DNA of 64,000 nucleotides from JARBUG01 sp035628915 (GTDB lineage: Bacteria; Bacillota; Sulfobacillia; Symbiobacteriales; Symbiobacteriaceae): assembly GCA_035628915.1 (NCBI GenBank), contig DASPIW010000044.1, positions 79,551-143,550 of the forward strand, read 5' to 3'. The notes under the pieces were generated by a model. The model had not been told where the DNA came from. It did no database searches and saw only the letters and a list, made by a program, of their open reading frames with translations. Shown here piece after piece: positions 15,838 to 23,909 of the stretch (position 1 is the stretch's first letter; each line of letters starts with the position of its first letter). Made by a program: the position numbers and the translations under genes.

Positions 15838-16226
15838 GTCCTGCTTCCTCCTTTGACTACGCTTACGAGGTTAGCTGTCGGGTTCGGGCCGCCAAATAGC
15901 CCGTGGAGCCTCGCTCCATTCACCCCAGGCCTGACACGCAGGCCATTGCACGGTTCCCCCGTTCCCTCCCGGGACTCAGCGCCGTATTACATAGCATAAC
16001 GGATCGGATTTGTCCCGGTAAATCGACATACTGGGCAGCCGGGACCCCCTGCGGCCGTTCAGACCCGTTTTCGGCGCGAATTGCCCGTTCTTCTTGAGAA
16101 ATCGCGGACATGGTCATCACTGGAATGAACGCCGCACATCTTTATGAGAGGTTCTCTGGTTGCACAAGGAAATCCGGCTTGCAAGGAGAATAGTGGACAG
16201 GTATTCGCAGGTAGGAGGGTTCCCAT
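15838..16226. other. Intergenic region before the cation exchanger
   Basis: About 390 bases without a gene, between a minus-strand and a plus-strand start. I looked for an Mn2+ (yybP-ykoY) or Mg2+ type leader because the next gene is a cation antiporter, but saw no convincing match. No repeats found. Confidence 0.4.
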
Positions 16227-17279
16227 TTGTCCTACGCTGACATTCTGCTTCTGGGCATGCCGGTCGCGCTCTGGGCGGAATTCGCCGGCCACCCCATGGT
16301 CGCTTTTGTCGCGTCGGCCGCGGCGGTCCTCCGGCTGGCGTCCTGGATGGGCCACGCCACCGAAGAAGTGGCCATCCACGCCGGACCGCGCATCGGCGGG
16401 TTCCTCAACGGCACGTTCGGCAACGCAGCCGAACTGATCATCGTCATCCTTGCCATCCGGGAAGGGCTGTTCGAGGTCGTCAAGGCCTCCATTACCGGCT
16501 CCATTCTCGGCAACGCCCTGCTGGTGCTGGGCGCCGCCTGCTTTGCCGGCGGCCTGAAGTACCGCAACCAGGAGTTCAACCGCAATCTGGCCCGCTTCAA
16601 CGCCAGCCTGCTCTTCATCGCGGTGGCAGGTCTGGTCGTGCCGGCGGTCTTCCACTTCGGGAATCCGCAACCCATGACGGAATCCGGTCTTAACACGCTC
16701 TCGCTTTGGACAGCGATTGTGCTGCTGGCCACCTATATCTGTAGCCTGGTCTTTTCGTTCAAGACCCATGCGCATCTCTTCGTCGCTGAAGGCGGCATCC
16801 ACGGCAAGGCAAAGTGGAGCCTCGGCAAGGCCATCGGCATCCTGCTGGCGGCGACCGCCGGCGTCGTGCTCATGTCGGAAGTGCTGGTGGAGAGCCTGGA
16901 GCCCGTCATCCATCAACTCGGCTGGTCCGAGCTGTTCGTCGGCATCGTGGTGGTGGCGCTGGTCGGCAACGCCGCCGAGCATTCGACGGCCATCACCATG
17001 GCCATGCAGAACAAGATGGAAGTGGCCGTCGAGATCGCCGTGGGCTCCACCACGCAGATCGCCCTGCTGGTGGCGCCGGTGGCCGTCCTCGTCTCCCATC
17101 TGTTCGGGCCAGGCATGTCCCTTGAATTCTTGCCCTCGGAGCTGGTCGCCATACTGATTTCCGTGCTGACGGTCAACCAGATCACGCGTGACGGCGAGAC
17201 CAACTGGCTGGAGGGGCTGATGCTCCTCTCGGTCTACGTCATCATCGCAGTCGCCTTCTTCTTCGTGCCCGCCCACTGA
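16227..17279 (+). CDS. cax: Calcium/proton exchanger (CaCA superfamily, Cax type)
   Basis: Integral membrane antiporter of 350 residues that exports Ca2+ in exchange for protons. Two inverted halves each carry the family alpha repeat: G-N-A-A-E-L near Glu69 and G-N-A-A-E-H near Glu249. About eleven hydrophobic helices are apparent, with an early H-A-T-E-E-V motif typical of Cax proteins. TTG start seven bases after TAGGAGGG. Monocistronic or paired with the following gene 48 bases on. Confidence 0.92.
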   Translation: MSYADILLLGMPVALWAEFAGHPMVAFVASAAAVLRLASWMGHATEEVAIHAGPRIGGFLNGTFGNAAELIIVILAIREGLFEVVKASITGSILGNALLVLGAACFAGGLKYRNQEFNRNLARFNASLLFIAVAGLVVPAVFHFGNPQPMTESGLNTLSLWTAIVLLATYICSLVFSFKTHAHLFVAEGGIHGKAKWSLGKAIGILLAATAGVVLMSEVLVESLEPVIHQLGWSELFVGIVVVALVGNAAEHSTAITMAMQNKMEVAVEIAVGSTTQIALLVAPVAVLVSHLFGPGMSLEFLPSELVAILISVLTVNQITRDGETNWLEGLMLLSVYVIIAVAFFFVPAH

Positions 17280-17327
17280 TCGGCGGGATCTATCGTAGCC
17301 TGCCCACCTACCACAGGGGGTTCTCCT

Positions 17328-18089
17328 ATGTCCACGCAACTCGCCTCGCCTGTTCGCACCACGATGCAAGCAATGACCGACGGGCTCAGAAAAATCCTCG
17401 GCGCCAGGCTGCTGGCCGTCTACCTGGGCGGTTCGGCGGCCATGGGCGACTTCTGTGACGCGTCCAGCGACCTGGATTTCCTCGTCGTGACCGATGGGCG
17501 CCTGTCGCTGGAAGACGCCCTGGCCGTGCAGCTCCTCCATAAGGACCTGCTGCGGCGCCATGCGTACGCCGCGAAGCTGGAGGGTGACTACGCCCCCCGG
17601 GAGACGCTGGTCCCGGAAGGCACTTCGGAGCCGGTGCCGGGCTGCGAGCGCGGGCGCTTTCTGCCCAAGGTCGGCGAAATCATGCTGTCATCGGACAACA
17701 TCGCGAACATGCGGGACTATGGGATTGCCTTCTACGGCCCCGACCCTGCGCAACTGCTGCCCCCGGTCAGCCCGGACGAAGTGCGGGCAGCCGTCCGCAT
17801 GATGCTCGCCCAGGGTCTGGCGCCTACGGAGTCGGCGGCGGAGGCGGCGTCCGGCCTGCTGAACCTGCTGCGATCGGCCAGTTCGCTGGAGCAGGGGCGC
17901 CCGACCACCAAGTCGGAAGGCGCCGCCTGGGGCCTGGCGCATCTGGACGGTACGTGGCATGAGGCGATCGAGACGGCGCTGGCCGTCCGGAGCGGCCGGG
18001 AGCGGCCCGGTGACGCGGACGCCCTGCGGGGGGTGCTGGCGCACCTGGAACAGTGGGTGCGCAGCCGGTATCTGCCCTGCTCCTGTTAA
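17328..18089 (+). CDS. Nucleotidyltransferase similar to AadA-type aminoglycoside adenylyltransferases
   Basis: 253 residues, the length of AadA/ANT(3'') enzymes. The N-terminal minimal nucleotidyltransferase motif is intact: L-G-G-S-A-A-M-G-D followed by S-S-D-L-D-F-L-V-V, with metal-binding Asp48 and Asp50. The C-terminal half is helical with a K-S-E-G-A-A-W-G-L motif similar to the conserved K-x-E-A-A-x-W region of adenylyltransferases. Whether it gives streptomycin or spectinomycin resistance cannot be told; many chromosomal homologues have no known drug substrate. GGGGG precedes the ATG. Confidence 0.75.
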   Translation: MSTQLASPVRTTMQAMTDGLRKILGARLLAVYLGGSAAMGDFCDASSDLDFLVVTDGRLSLEDALAVQLLHKDLLRRHAYAAKLEGDYAPRETLVPEGTSEPVPGCERGRFLPKVGEIMLSSDNIANMRDYGIAFYGPDPAQLLPPVSPDEVRAAVRMMLAQGLAPTESAAEAASGLLNLLRSASSLEQGRPTTKSEGAAWGLAHLDGTWHEAIETALAVRSGRERPGDADALRGVLAHLEQWVRSRYLPCSC

Positions 18090-18137
18090 GCGATAACGTC
18101 AAGACCCGCCCGGCCATCGTGCCGGGCGGTATGTCAT

Positions 18138-18296
18138 TGAGGCTGCTAGCGTGGGGTATTGGCGGCATTTTACCACGGAGGGCGCGGAAGGCGCAGGATC
18201 ACTCTTCCACTGCCGCGATTTCCCTGTCCCCTTCCGCGCCTTCCGTGGTAAAAATCCCGTTCCCATTCCCTCATTCAAGACCCGTACTGTGACATG
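18138..18296. repeat. Dispersed repeat, short copy (CACGGAGG-type)
   Basis: An imperfect palindrome whose arms contain the unit CCACGGAGGGCGCGGAAGG (18172-18191) and its complement around 18229-18250. A longer copy of the same element is at 42857-43190; the outer 55 or so bases on each side match closely. It lies in the gap between two convergent genes. Confidence 0.8.
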
Positions 18297-18347
18297 CCAG
18301 TGACCTCGCAATAGGGCCCCGGCCCAAACGGACCGGGGCCCCACCCC

Positions 18348-19133
18348 TCACTGGGTAACGAACTTGATGGGAATCGCCGTCTTGGCGCCGCTGTCCTGGT
18401 CGTAGACCAGCACCACGCCCTCGGACAGACCCTTGATCACTTCATATGGGATATTGACCTTGAACGAGCCCCAGTTAGGCGCCCCGATGGCGGCCATGAC
18501 GTTCTTCGACTCGCCCAGAATCCGCCCCTTGCCCGCCGAGTATACGGCGATGCTGATCTGCCCCTCGAAGATCCGGGCGAAGCCGGAGACCTGGACCATA
18601 CCGCCCGCCACCCGCTCCTGGCTCACCGGTCCGGCGATGACGATGGAGCCCTTGTCAGGCAGGGCCATCAGCGGCAGGTTGTCCGTGTTGACCAGGGCCG
18701 GAATCCCGGCAGCAAAGCCGTCCAGATGGAACTGGACCAGCCGGGTGTCAGTGACCGGCGCCTTCAGGACGGCGACGATCAACTGCTCGCCGCCGGTGCT
18801 GCTCCGCACGTCGACATCGATGATGGTGCCGGAGCGCCGGGCGCCCGTCACATCGATCCGCTCGCCGGCGGGGCCGGTCGAGATAACCAGGTACGCCACG
18901 TTCCCCTGCGGAATGACAAACCCGACCCGAGAGGTCCCCAGCCGCTCCGCCGCCTCGCGCACCTGCAGCGGCGCCTGGGCCAGGGGGATGCGGGTCACGC
19001 TGATCCCGCCGGGCTTCGTCGGGCTGCCGGGCTTGCCCCCGAAGATATTGAGGATGGCGAAGGCCGCCAGCCCCAGCCCCAGCACGACCAAGAGCATGAC
19101 GCCAAGTTGCTTCCTGCGATCAGGCTGCGGCAT
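18348..19133 (-). CDS. Membrane-anchored protein with C-terminal Gmad2 domain (paralogue A)
   Basis: 261 residues: short basic N-terminus, one membrane helix (about 11-30), then an extracytoplasmic part. Residues 35-110 form an alpha/beta region reminiscent of PrcB-type domains, followed by a Gmad2 immunoglobulin-like domain (about 165-255; G-F-A-R-I-F-E-G-Q-I and W-G-S-F motifs). Gmad2 occurs in spore germination and cell envelope proteins. It starts 24 bases after the stop of its paralogue, so the two are co-transcribed. Molecular role unknown. Confidence 0.75.
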   Translation of the reverse strand: MPQPDRRKQLGVMLLVVLGLGLAAFAILNIFGGKPGSPTKPGGISVTRIPLAQAPLQVREAAERLGTSRVGFVIPQGNVAYLVISTGPAGERIDVTGARRSGTIIDVDVRSSTGGEQLIVAVLKAPVTDTRLVQFHLDGFAAGIPALVNTDNLPLMALPDKGSIVIAGPVSQERVAGGMVQVSGFARIFEGQISIAVYSAGKGRILGESKNVMAAIGAPNWGSFKVNIPYEVIKGLSEGVVLVYDQDSGAKTAIPIKFVTQ

Positions 19134-19157
19134 TTTGTTTAACCCTCCTCTTTGTCT

Positions 19158-19958
19158 TTATCCCAACTGACCGGGGGTCCGGAACCGGATCGGAATGGAG
19201 ATTTTGGCGCCGGTCATGCCCTCTTCCAGGATGACGAAGCCGGTCTCCGTCAGCGCCGAGGTGTCAAAGGGAATATCGGCGACGAAACTGCCCCAGGACG
19301 GCGCCCCGGCTGCCGACTGCACACCCTTATGCCCGATGACCCGCCCCTTGGCCGTGGTGATGGTGACCGTGAAGCTGGCCTCAAAGACCTGTGCATACCC
19401 TTCCATGTGCAGCATGCCGCTGCTGCCGATGAGCGTCCCCTCCAGCGGGGTGATCATCGAGAAGCGGGCCTTGGCGTCCAGGGGAATCAGGGGCAGGTTG
19501 TGGCGGTTGTGCAGGGTGGGAATGGCGGCGAAGTTGCCGTCCAGGTTGAACTGGTACTCGGTGTCCGCCGACTTCAGCGGCGTCGTGCCGATGATCAGGC
19601 TGCTTCCGCCCGAACTGGTGGTGAAGTGCATATCGACAAAGGTGGGATTGACCAGGTCAGGCTGCCCCTCCGCCCGGTCGAAGGCGATCTTTTCCGCGGG
19701 ATTGCCGGTCGAGATGATCAAATAGGTTTTGTCCGGCTTTACGATGGCGTAGCCGACCCGTGAAGTGGCAAGTTTGCTCGCTGCATCCGCCACGTCGGCG
19801 GGGACGCTGGCGGCAGTGACCTGGCTGAAGAATGCCGCCGGTGTGCCCTGTTGATGGGCCGCATCCGGTCGCATTTTGCCAATGGCGAGGATGCTCGTCA
19901 GTACGAGCACGGTCAGAACCCCCGCAATCAGGGCCCGCTTTTGGTTCTGCTTGTCCAC
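19158..19958 (-). CDS. Membrane-anchored protein with C-terminal Gmad2 domain (paralogue B)
   Basis: 266 residues with the same layout as the next gene: membrane helix at about 9-26, an alpha/beta region with S-R-V-G-Y and Y-L-I-I-S-T-G, and a Gmad2 domain with G-Y-A-Q-V-F-E-A-S-F and W-G-S-F. The shared S-R-V-G and L-V/I-I-S-T-G blocks show the pair arose by tandem duplication. First gene of the pair. Exported face of the membrane is expected; a sporulation or germination role is an inference from the domain only. Confidence 0.75.
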   Translation of the reverse strand: MDKQNQKRALIAGVLTVLVLTSILAIGKMRPDAAHQQGTPAAFFSQVTAASVPADVADAASKLATSRVGYAIVKPDKTYLIISTGNPAEKIAFDRAEGQPDLVNPTFVDMHFTTSSGGSSLIIGTTPLKSADTEYQFNLDGNFAAIPTLHNRHNLPLIPLDAKARFSMITPLEGTLIGSSGMLHMEGYAQVFEASFTVTITTAKGRVIGHKGVQSAAGAPSWGSFVADIPFDTSALTETGFVILEEGMTGAKISIPIRFRTPGQLG

Positions 19959-20043
19959 GGTTCACCCGCTCCTTCGCTGAGACTTCCTTCGTTACGAAGT
20001 ACGTAATAGCGGGGAGAAAGTTCCATAATCTGGAGGGATAATG

Positions 20044-20072
20044 AAACCGGCAGGGTCACCCCTGCCGGTTCT
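20044..20072. terminator. Hairpin overlapping the protease stop codon
   Basis: AACCGGCAGGG pairs with CCCTGCCGGTT (20044-20069). It covers the last codons of the protease; T-runs are short, so it is a probable but weak terminator. Confidence 0.5.
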
Positions 20073-20904
20073 CCTTGGCCTGCGCTTCCGCCGCGGCGGC
20101 CTTCTCGTATGCGTCAATGGTCTCTTCGATATAATCGACCGGGTGGACGGCAGCGAGCCCGGAATTCTCCTCAAAGATCACCCGTGGGCGCCCGGTCTGG
20201 GCGCTGAGGGCCACATCCTGGTACGGAACGTACGCCTTCACGATCCCGATGAGGCGGGCGCTCAGCGAAGCCTTGGTCCCGTGAATGGTGACCGCCTCCG
20301 GCTTGGAGATGACGGGGCCGCCGCTGTTGCCGGGAAATACGAAGACATCCACCAGGAACTCGTCATTTGCCTTCCGCATCACGTCCTGAATCCGGGCGAT
20401 GGTGCCGCTGCGCACGATGACCGTGTTGCGCCGCTCACCCACCAGGCCCATGGGGAAGCCCAGCACGTAGGCAAAGTCGCCCTCCGTCACGCCCAGGTCC
20501 CGCATCTCCCCGACGGTCACGGAATGGACGTCGTTCTGGAAGATGCTGACCTTCATGGCGTGTTCCCGGAGCTTCTTGATCATGATCGGCATGATGGCCA
20601 CGTCGATCTCGGGGTCCGGGTGGGCCGTCCATTCGTTGCCGCCTTCGGAGTTGAGCGATTCGATTTCGTAGTCGCGGGCAGGCTCGTCCGCCTGGGGGTT
20701 GAACCGCAAGTAGGCTTTGGTCAATCCTTCAAAAACGTGCCGGTTCGTGATCAGGTAGACGCGGTAGAACTTCTGGCCGTCCTCCAGCACTTCTTCCAGC
20801 CGCCCGTACAGAAAGCCGGTGGCGACCCAGCGGCGGTTGCCCTGGGCGTCTTCCGTCCCGATGCTGACGACGCAGTCCATAAACCCTGGCGGAATCAGTG
20901 CCAC
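20056..20904 (-). CDS. Trypsin-like serine protease (HtrA/S1C-like, no PDZ)
   Basis: 282 residues. The chymotrypsin-fold catalytic triad is visible: His56 in T-N-R-H-V-F, Asp101 in E-I-D-V-A-I-M and Ser194 in P-G-N-S-G-G-P. No signal peptide, membrane helix or PDZ domain, so it may act in the cytoplasm. GTG start six bases after AGGGGGG. Preceded by a leader of about 190 bases with a strong promoter. Substrate unknown. Confidence 0.85.
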   Translation of the reverse strand: MALIPPGFMDCVVSIGTEDAQGNRRWVATGFLYGRLEEVLEDGQKFYRVYLITNRHVFEGLTKAYLRFNPQADEPARDYEIESLNSEGGNEWTAHPDPEIDVAIMPIMIKKLREHAMKVSIFQNDVHSVTVGEMRDLGVTEGDFAYVLGFPMGLVGERRNTVIVRSGTIARIQDVMRKANDEFLVDVFVFPGNSGGPVISKPEAVTIHGTKASLSARLIGIVKAYVPYQDVALSAQTGRPRVIFEENSGLAAVHPVDYIEETIDAYEKAAAAEAQAKENRQG

Positions 20905-21125
20905 GAAGATACCCCCCTGTCGGGATATTGAGAGGTATCTCTATTTCGCCCGTTGAGATGAAATCACCTCCAGCGGGCGCCCATCAGTCCGCCTCCCTGG
21001 CGGTGTTGTAGCCGCGCTCACCGAATGGCCCAGCGCGTTCCAGTCGCCTTGCAGCGCCCGGTTGGTGTGCGTGTTCCGTATCTGGTAGAACTCGAAAGTG
21101 TATCAGGGGAGGTTTCCCCTGTCAA
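20905..21125 (-). promoter_or_regulatory. Protease promoter with dyad in the spacer, and long leader
   Basis: On the minus strand TTGACA (21125-21120) and TACACT (21102-21097) are 17 bases apart. The spacer holds an inverted repeat, CAGGGG-6-CCCCTG, which would put a regulator on the promoter face. The transcript would have a leader of about 190 bases containing a hairpin (CGCCCG at about 20980 with CGGGCG at about 20950). No known riboswitch motif seen. Confidence 0.65.
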
Positions 21126-21148
21126 TCAGCAGGGCAGTAAAAGCAGCG

Positions 21149-21181
21149 ACCCGCGCCACCGTGTGAAACGGCGGCGCGGGC
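21149..21181 (-). terminator. Intrinsic terminator after DUF47 gene
   Basis: Eight-pair GC stem (21150-21157 with 21173-21180) with further inner pairs, followed on the minus strand by TCGCTGCTTTTAC. It is 15 bases past the DUF47 stop. Confidence 0.65.
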
Positions 21182-21195
21182 CTGTGGAAAACCGC

Positions 21196-21822
21196 TTACG
21201 AATGCTTCATGATCACGCCTTCCAGCGTGTTGGCCACCGACTCGGCTTCGTCCGTAGCCTGCTCCAGCGTCTCGTAAATCTCTTTCATGGTGATGAACCG
21301 CACCGGGTCAGCAGAAGCCGTCTCGAAGATGGAGACGAGCGCGTTGCGCAGCGTCTCGTCGCCCTGGTTCTCCAGGAAGTTGATCTGGATGACCCGCTCC
21401 TTGATCTGTGGCACCTTGTTGCCGGCGAGCAGGTCGATGGCCGCGACCAGTTCGGCGCACTGCGCCCGCAGAATCTGGGCAAAGGCCTTGAGGAACCGGT
21501 CGCTCTCCTGTACTTTGTAGATGCTGATGCGTGCTGCGGTCGCTTCCATGGCATCGACTACCGAGTCGAGGGCCACGCCGAGCGAAGACAGGTCGTCGCG
21601 CTCCAGCGGGGCAAAGAAGCTCTTATGAATCAGAGCGAAGAGATCATGGGTCAGGTGGTCGCCTTTCGACTCCAGTTCCTTGATGGCCGGAGTCAGTTCG
21701 GGGCTGCGGGCCGGCTCGTTCAGCAACTGCGAGAGCAGGTTTGCCGTTTCGACCGCATTTTCGGCCTTGTTGCGCAGGAGTCGGAAAAACTCCTGGTTCT
21801 TGGAGTTCGTGAAGGGCAGCAT
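21196..21822 (-). CDS. DUF47 family (PhoU-like) protein
   Basis: 208 residues, all-helical, of the DUF47/YkaA family that resembles PhoU and is usually encoded next to Pit-type phosphate transporters, where it is thought to regulate uptake. The conserved E-x-x-x-D motifs (K-G-D-H-L-T-H-D-L and A-L-D-S-V-V-D-A-M-E) that bind metal are present. Here no pit gene is adjacent; it has its own promoter and terminator. Good family match, role by analogy. Confidence 0.85.
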   Translation of the reverse strand: MLPFTNSKNQEFFRLLRNKAENAVETANLLSQLLNEPARSPELTPAIKELESKGDHLTHDLFALIHKSFFAPLERDDLSSLGVALDSVVDAMEATAARISIYKVQESDRFLKAFAQILRAQCAELVAAIDLLAGNKVPQIKERVIQINFLENQGDETLRNALVSIFETASADPVRFITMKEIYETLEQATDEAESVANTLEGVIMKHS

Positions 21823-21857
21823 GGCGGGTGATCTCCTCTCCTCTATTCCTTTCTCTT

Positions 21858-21885
21858 ATCTTAACAAACCATTAATCGAATACAA
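21858..21885 (-). promoter_or_regulatory. Promoter of the DUF47 gene
   Basis: TTGTAT (21885-21880) and TAAGAT (21863-21858), 16 bases apart, in an unusually AT-rich island that stands out from the surrounding GC-rich sequence. Confidence 0.5.
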
Positions 21886-21902
21886 GCATATATAAAGCTA
21901 TA

Positions 21903-21926
21903 GACCCTCACATTTCAGCGAGGGTG
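21903..21926 (-). terminator. Hairpin after the extended Cys-cluster frame
   Basis: ACCCTC and GAGGGT pair across a ten-base loop that contains the TGA at 21917-21915. It lies right at the end of the extended reading frame of the Cys-cluster gene, not at its first stop. Confidence 0.5.
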
Positions 21927-22016
21927 TTGTTGGAAGAGGCGGCGCAATACCGCCAGGTCGCTGCTGGCGCGGGCGACGATGTCCGTCAGGCCGTAGCCGT
22001 AGGCGGCGGGCGGCGT

Positions 22017-22592
22017 TTACCCTTCAACCTGATCATCCTCGCAGTCGGTGTGGGGCAGTTCGTCCCAGGCGCGGAACTGCTCAGTCAGCCACTTGATGTG
22101 GTCCAGCATCTCCGGGTCCTGCATCAGGACCGACCAGGCCCGGCGGGCAGCGTCGACGAAAGCGGGCTGCAGCTCCTCCACCTTGTAGCGCTGTGTAAGC
22201 GGACAGAAGCCTTCGGCCCAGGGTGCATAGCGCATTTGCAGCCGGCCGTCCGCGGGGAGGAAAGGCTGCAGGGGATAGGTGCGGCACTCGAAAGGACGCT
22301 TCTCCCGGCTGCAGAGCTTGTGGCAGACCATAAAGGGCACCTGCCCGTGGTGCTGCCACGCCGGAGCGAAGTCGTAGTCGGCGGTAGAATGGAACGCCCA
22401 TTTGATCCAGTCTTCCGTGCCGTCAAACAGGGGAAGCTCCCCCGGAATGAGGTAGACTCCGAGTTCCGTATCGGGGTCGGATGAGGTATCCGTACAGCAC
22501 TTGTGGCCGCAAAGGGTACCGCAGTCGAACGGCAGCGGGGTGAGATCCGCCAGAATCCGCCGGGCTTCTTCGAGCAGCTTGCGGTCCGCCAT
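22017..22592 (-). CDS. YkgJ/UPF0153-type cysteine-cluster protein, probably cut short by an in-frame stop
   Basis: About 191 residues to a TAA at 22019-22017. Cys clusters C-G-T-L-C-G-H-K-C-C near the N-terminus and C-H-K-L-C with R-P-F-E-C-R-T-Y-P-L later match the Zn/Fe-cluster family YkgJ (UPF0153), of unclear function. I start at 22592 (GGAAAGG nine bases before); the longer frame to 22757 runs into the opposite gene. After the TAA the same frame continues for 33 well-formed codons with very GC-rich third positions to a TGA and a hairpin, so the original protein was probably longer. Confidence 0.75.
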   Translation of the reverse strand: MADRKLLEEARRILADLTPLPFDCGTLCGHKCCTDTSSDPDTELGVYLIPGELPLFDGTEDWIKWAFHSTADYDFAPAWQHHGQVPFMVCHKLCSREKRPFECRTYPLQPFLPADGRLQMRYAPWAEGFCPLTQRYKVEELQPAFVDAARRAWSVLMQDPEMLDHIKWLTEQFRAWDELPHTDCEDDQVEG

Positions 22593-22682
22593 GCTGATCA
22601 ACCTTTCCATTGCTCGTCGCTTGTGGGACATGAAAATATGGTAGGATAGGAATGGCATTTCGGCAAGGAGGTATTCCAACCA

Positions 22683-23564
22683 ATGGCTGAACTCGGGTTT
22701 ATCGGGCTGGGGCGCATGGGCCGAAACATGGTTCGCAATCTGCTGAAGGCCGGGCATGCGGTCACCGTTTTCAACCGGAGTCAGGGCCCCGTCGCTGAAC
22801 TAGCAGCCGCCGGTGCGCGCCCTGCCCCGGACCCGGCTCTTGTGGCCCGGAACTCCCGCGTCCTCTTTACCTGCCTGAGCACGCCGGACGTGGTGGAGTC
22901 GATCCTGCGGCAGGCCCTGGAGGGCGCCCGCCCCGGCGACATCTTCGTCGATCATTCGACCATTGGCGTCTCGGATGCCAAGCGCATCGCGGCCATGTGC
23001 GCTACGATGGGCGTGCAGTTCATTGATGCGCCGGTCAGCGGCGGCCCGTGGGGCGCCGAAGCCGGCACGCTTACGATCATGTGCGGCGGCGACAAGGCGG
23101 CGTATGAGACCGTTCTGCCCTATTTGCAGGCAGAAGGCAAGCAACTGTACTTATTAGGGCCCGTGGGCGCCGGCACGGTGGCCAAGCTGTGCAACAACCT
23201 GCTGGTCGGCATTCACGCGGCGGCGGCGGCCGAGGCGTTCGTGCTGGGCACCAAGGCGGGCGTTGACCCGAAAGTGCTCCTGGAGATCATCCAGGGCGCC
23301 ACCGGACAGTCGAAGCAGATTGAGCGGAACTTCCCCAAGTTCATCTTCCCCGGCAACTTCGAGGCGGCCTTCTCGGTGGAGCATCTGCATAAGGATATCG
23401 GCCTGGCGCTGGGCCTGGGCAGGGACCAGCAGGTCCGCATGCTGCTGGGCGCCACGACGATGCAGCTCTACGAAGAAGCCCGGGCTGCCGGCTATGTCAA
23501 GGAAGACATGGCCTCGGTGATCAAGCCGCTGGAGGACCTGAGCGGGGTAAAAGTACGTGCATAG
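22683..23564 (+). CDS. NAD(P)-dependent 3-hydroxyisobutyrate dehydrogenase-family oxidoreductase
   Basis: Beta-hydroxyacid dehydrogenase of 293 residues. N-terminal Rossmann fingerprint G-F-I-G-L-G-R-M-G at residue 5, then N-R-S for cofactor 2'-phosphate/ribose contact, the D-A-P-V-S-G-G substrate block at 115 and catalytic Lys168 in G-A-G-T-V-A-K-L-C-N-N. Family members oxidise 3-hydroxyisobutyrate, tartronate semialdehyde or related acids; the exact substrate is undecided. AAGGAGG precedes the ATG. Divergent from the Cys-cluster gene and closed by its own terminator. Confidence 0.9.
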   Translation: MAELGFIGLGRMGRNMVRNLLKAGHAVTVFNRSQGPVAELAAAGARPAPDPALVARNSRVLFTCLSTPDVVESILRQALEGARPGDIFVDHSTIGVSDAKRIAAMCATMGVQFIDAPVSGGPWGAEAGTLTIMCGGDKAAYETVLPYLQAEGKQLYLLGPVGAGTVAKLCNNLLVGIHAAAAAEAFVLGTKAGVDPKVLLEIIQGATGQSKQIERNFPKFIFPGNFEAAFSVEHLHKDIGLALGLGRDQQVRMLLGATTMQLYEEARAAGYVKEDMASVIKPLEDLSGVKVRA

Positions 23565-23569
23565 GTAAG

Positions 23570-23598
23570 CGGGAGCCCCGAATCGGGGGCTCCCGTTT
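23570..23598 (+). terminator. Intrinsic terminator
   Basis: Nine-pair stem GGGAGCCCC against GGGGCTCCC (23571-23579 with 23586-23594) followed by GTTTCG, six bases after the dehydrogenase stop. Confidence 0.75.
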
Positions 23599-23600
23599 CG

Positions 23601-23801
23601 CTACCAGAAGCGGCAGTCGTGGCGGTCCCGGTGGTCGCGGCGGTCGAACTTGTCGAAGTCGTGCCGGAACTTGCGGTCGCAGTCATGGCGGTCAACCTCG
23701 AAGCAGAATCCGTCGCGGCACTGGATGCTGACCGCACGCCGGCGCCGGTGATCGCAGTCGCAGCGGCGGTGATCCTTCTTGCAGCAGCTGTCCCAATCCA
23801 T
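23601..23801 (-). CDS. Cys/His/Asp/Arg-rich small protein
   Basis: Sixty-six residues, more than half of them Asp, Arg, His, Cys or Lys, in patterns such as D-H-R-R-C-D-C-D-H-R-R-R-R and D-R-R-D-H-R-D-R-H-D-C-R. The start is well supported by GGGAGG seven bases before the ATG. Composition resembles spore-coat or metal-sequestering miniproteins, but I cannot name a family and the sporulation link is a guess. Confidence 0.6.
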   Translation of the reverse strand: MDWDSCCKKDHRRCDCDHRRRRAVSIQCRDGFCFEVDRHDCDRKFRHDFDKFDRRDHRDRHDCRFW

Positions 23802-23909
23802 TTCAGGTCCTCCCCTGCCACTGGATTCGGGGCTTGTACGCCCCGTTTCAGGCTATGCGGCGGAGGGCGAATGGTTACAGTTACAGCTCAGGGACAGCAA
23901 CCTGAGTGG

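Noticed and set aside
15838..16226. Metal-sensing riboswitch before the Ca2+/H+ exchanger
   Set aside because: No motif resembling yybP-ykoY or M-box elements could be found by eye.
20905..21090. T-box or other riboswitch in the protease leader
   Set aside because: No T-box bulge sequence or antiterminator; only an isolated hairpin.
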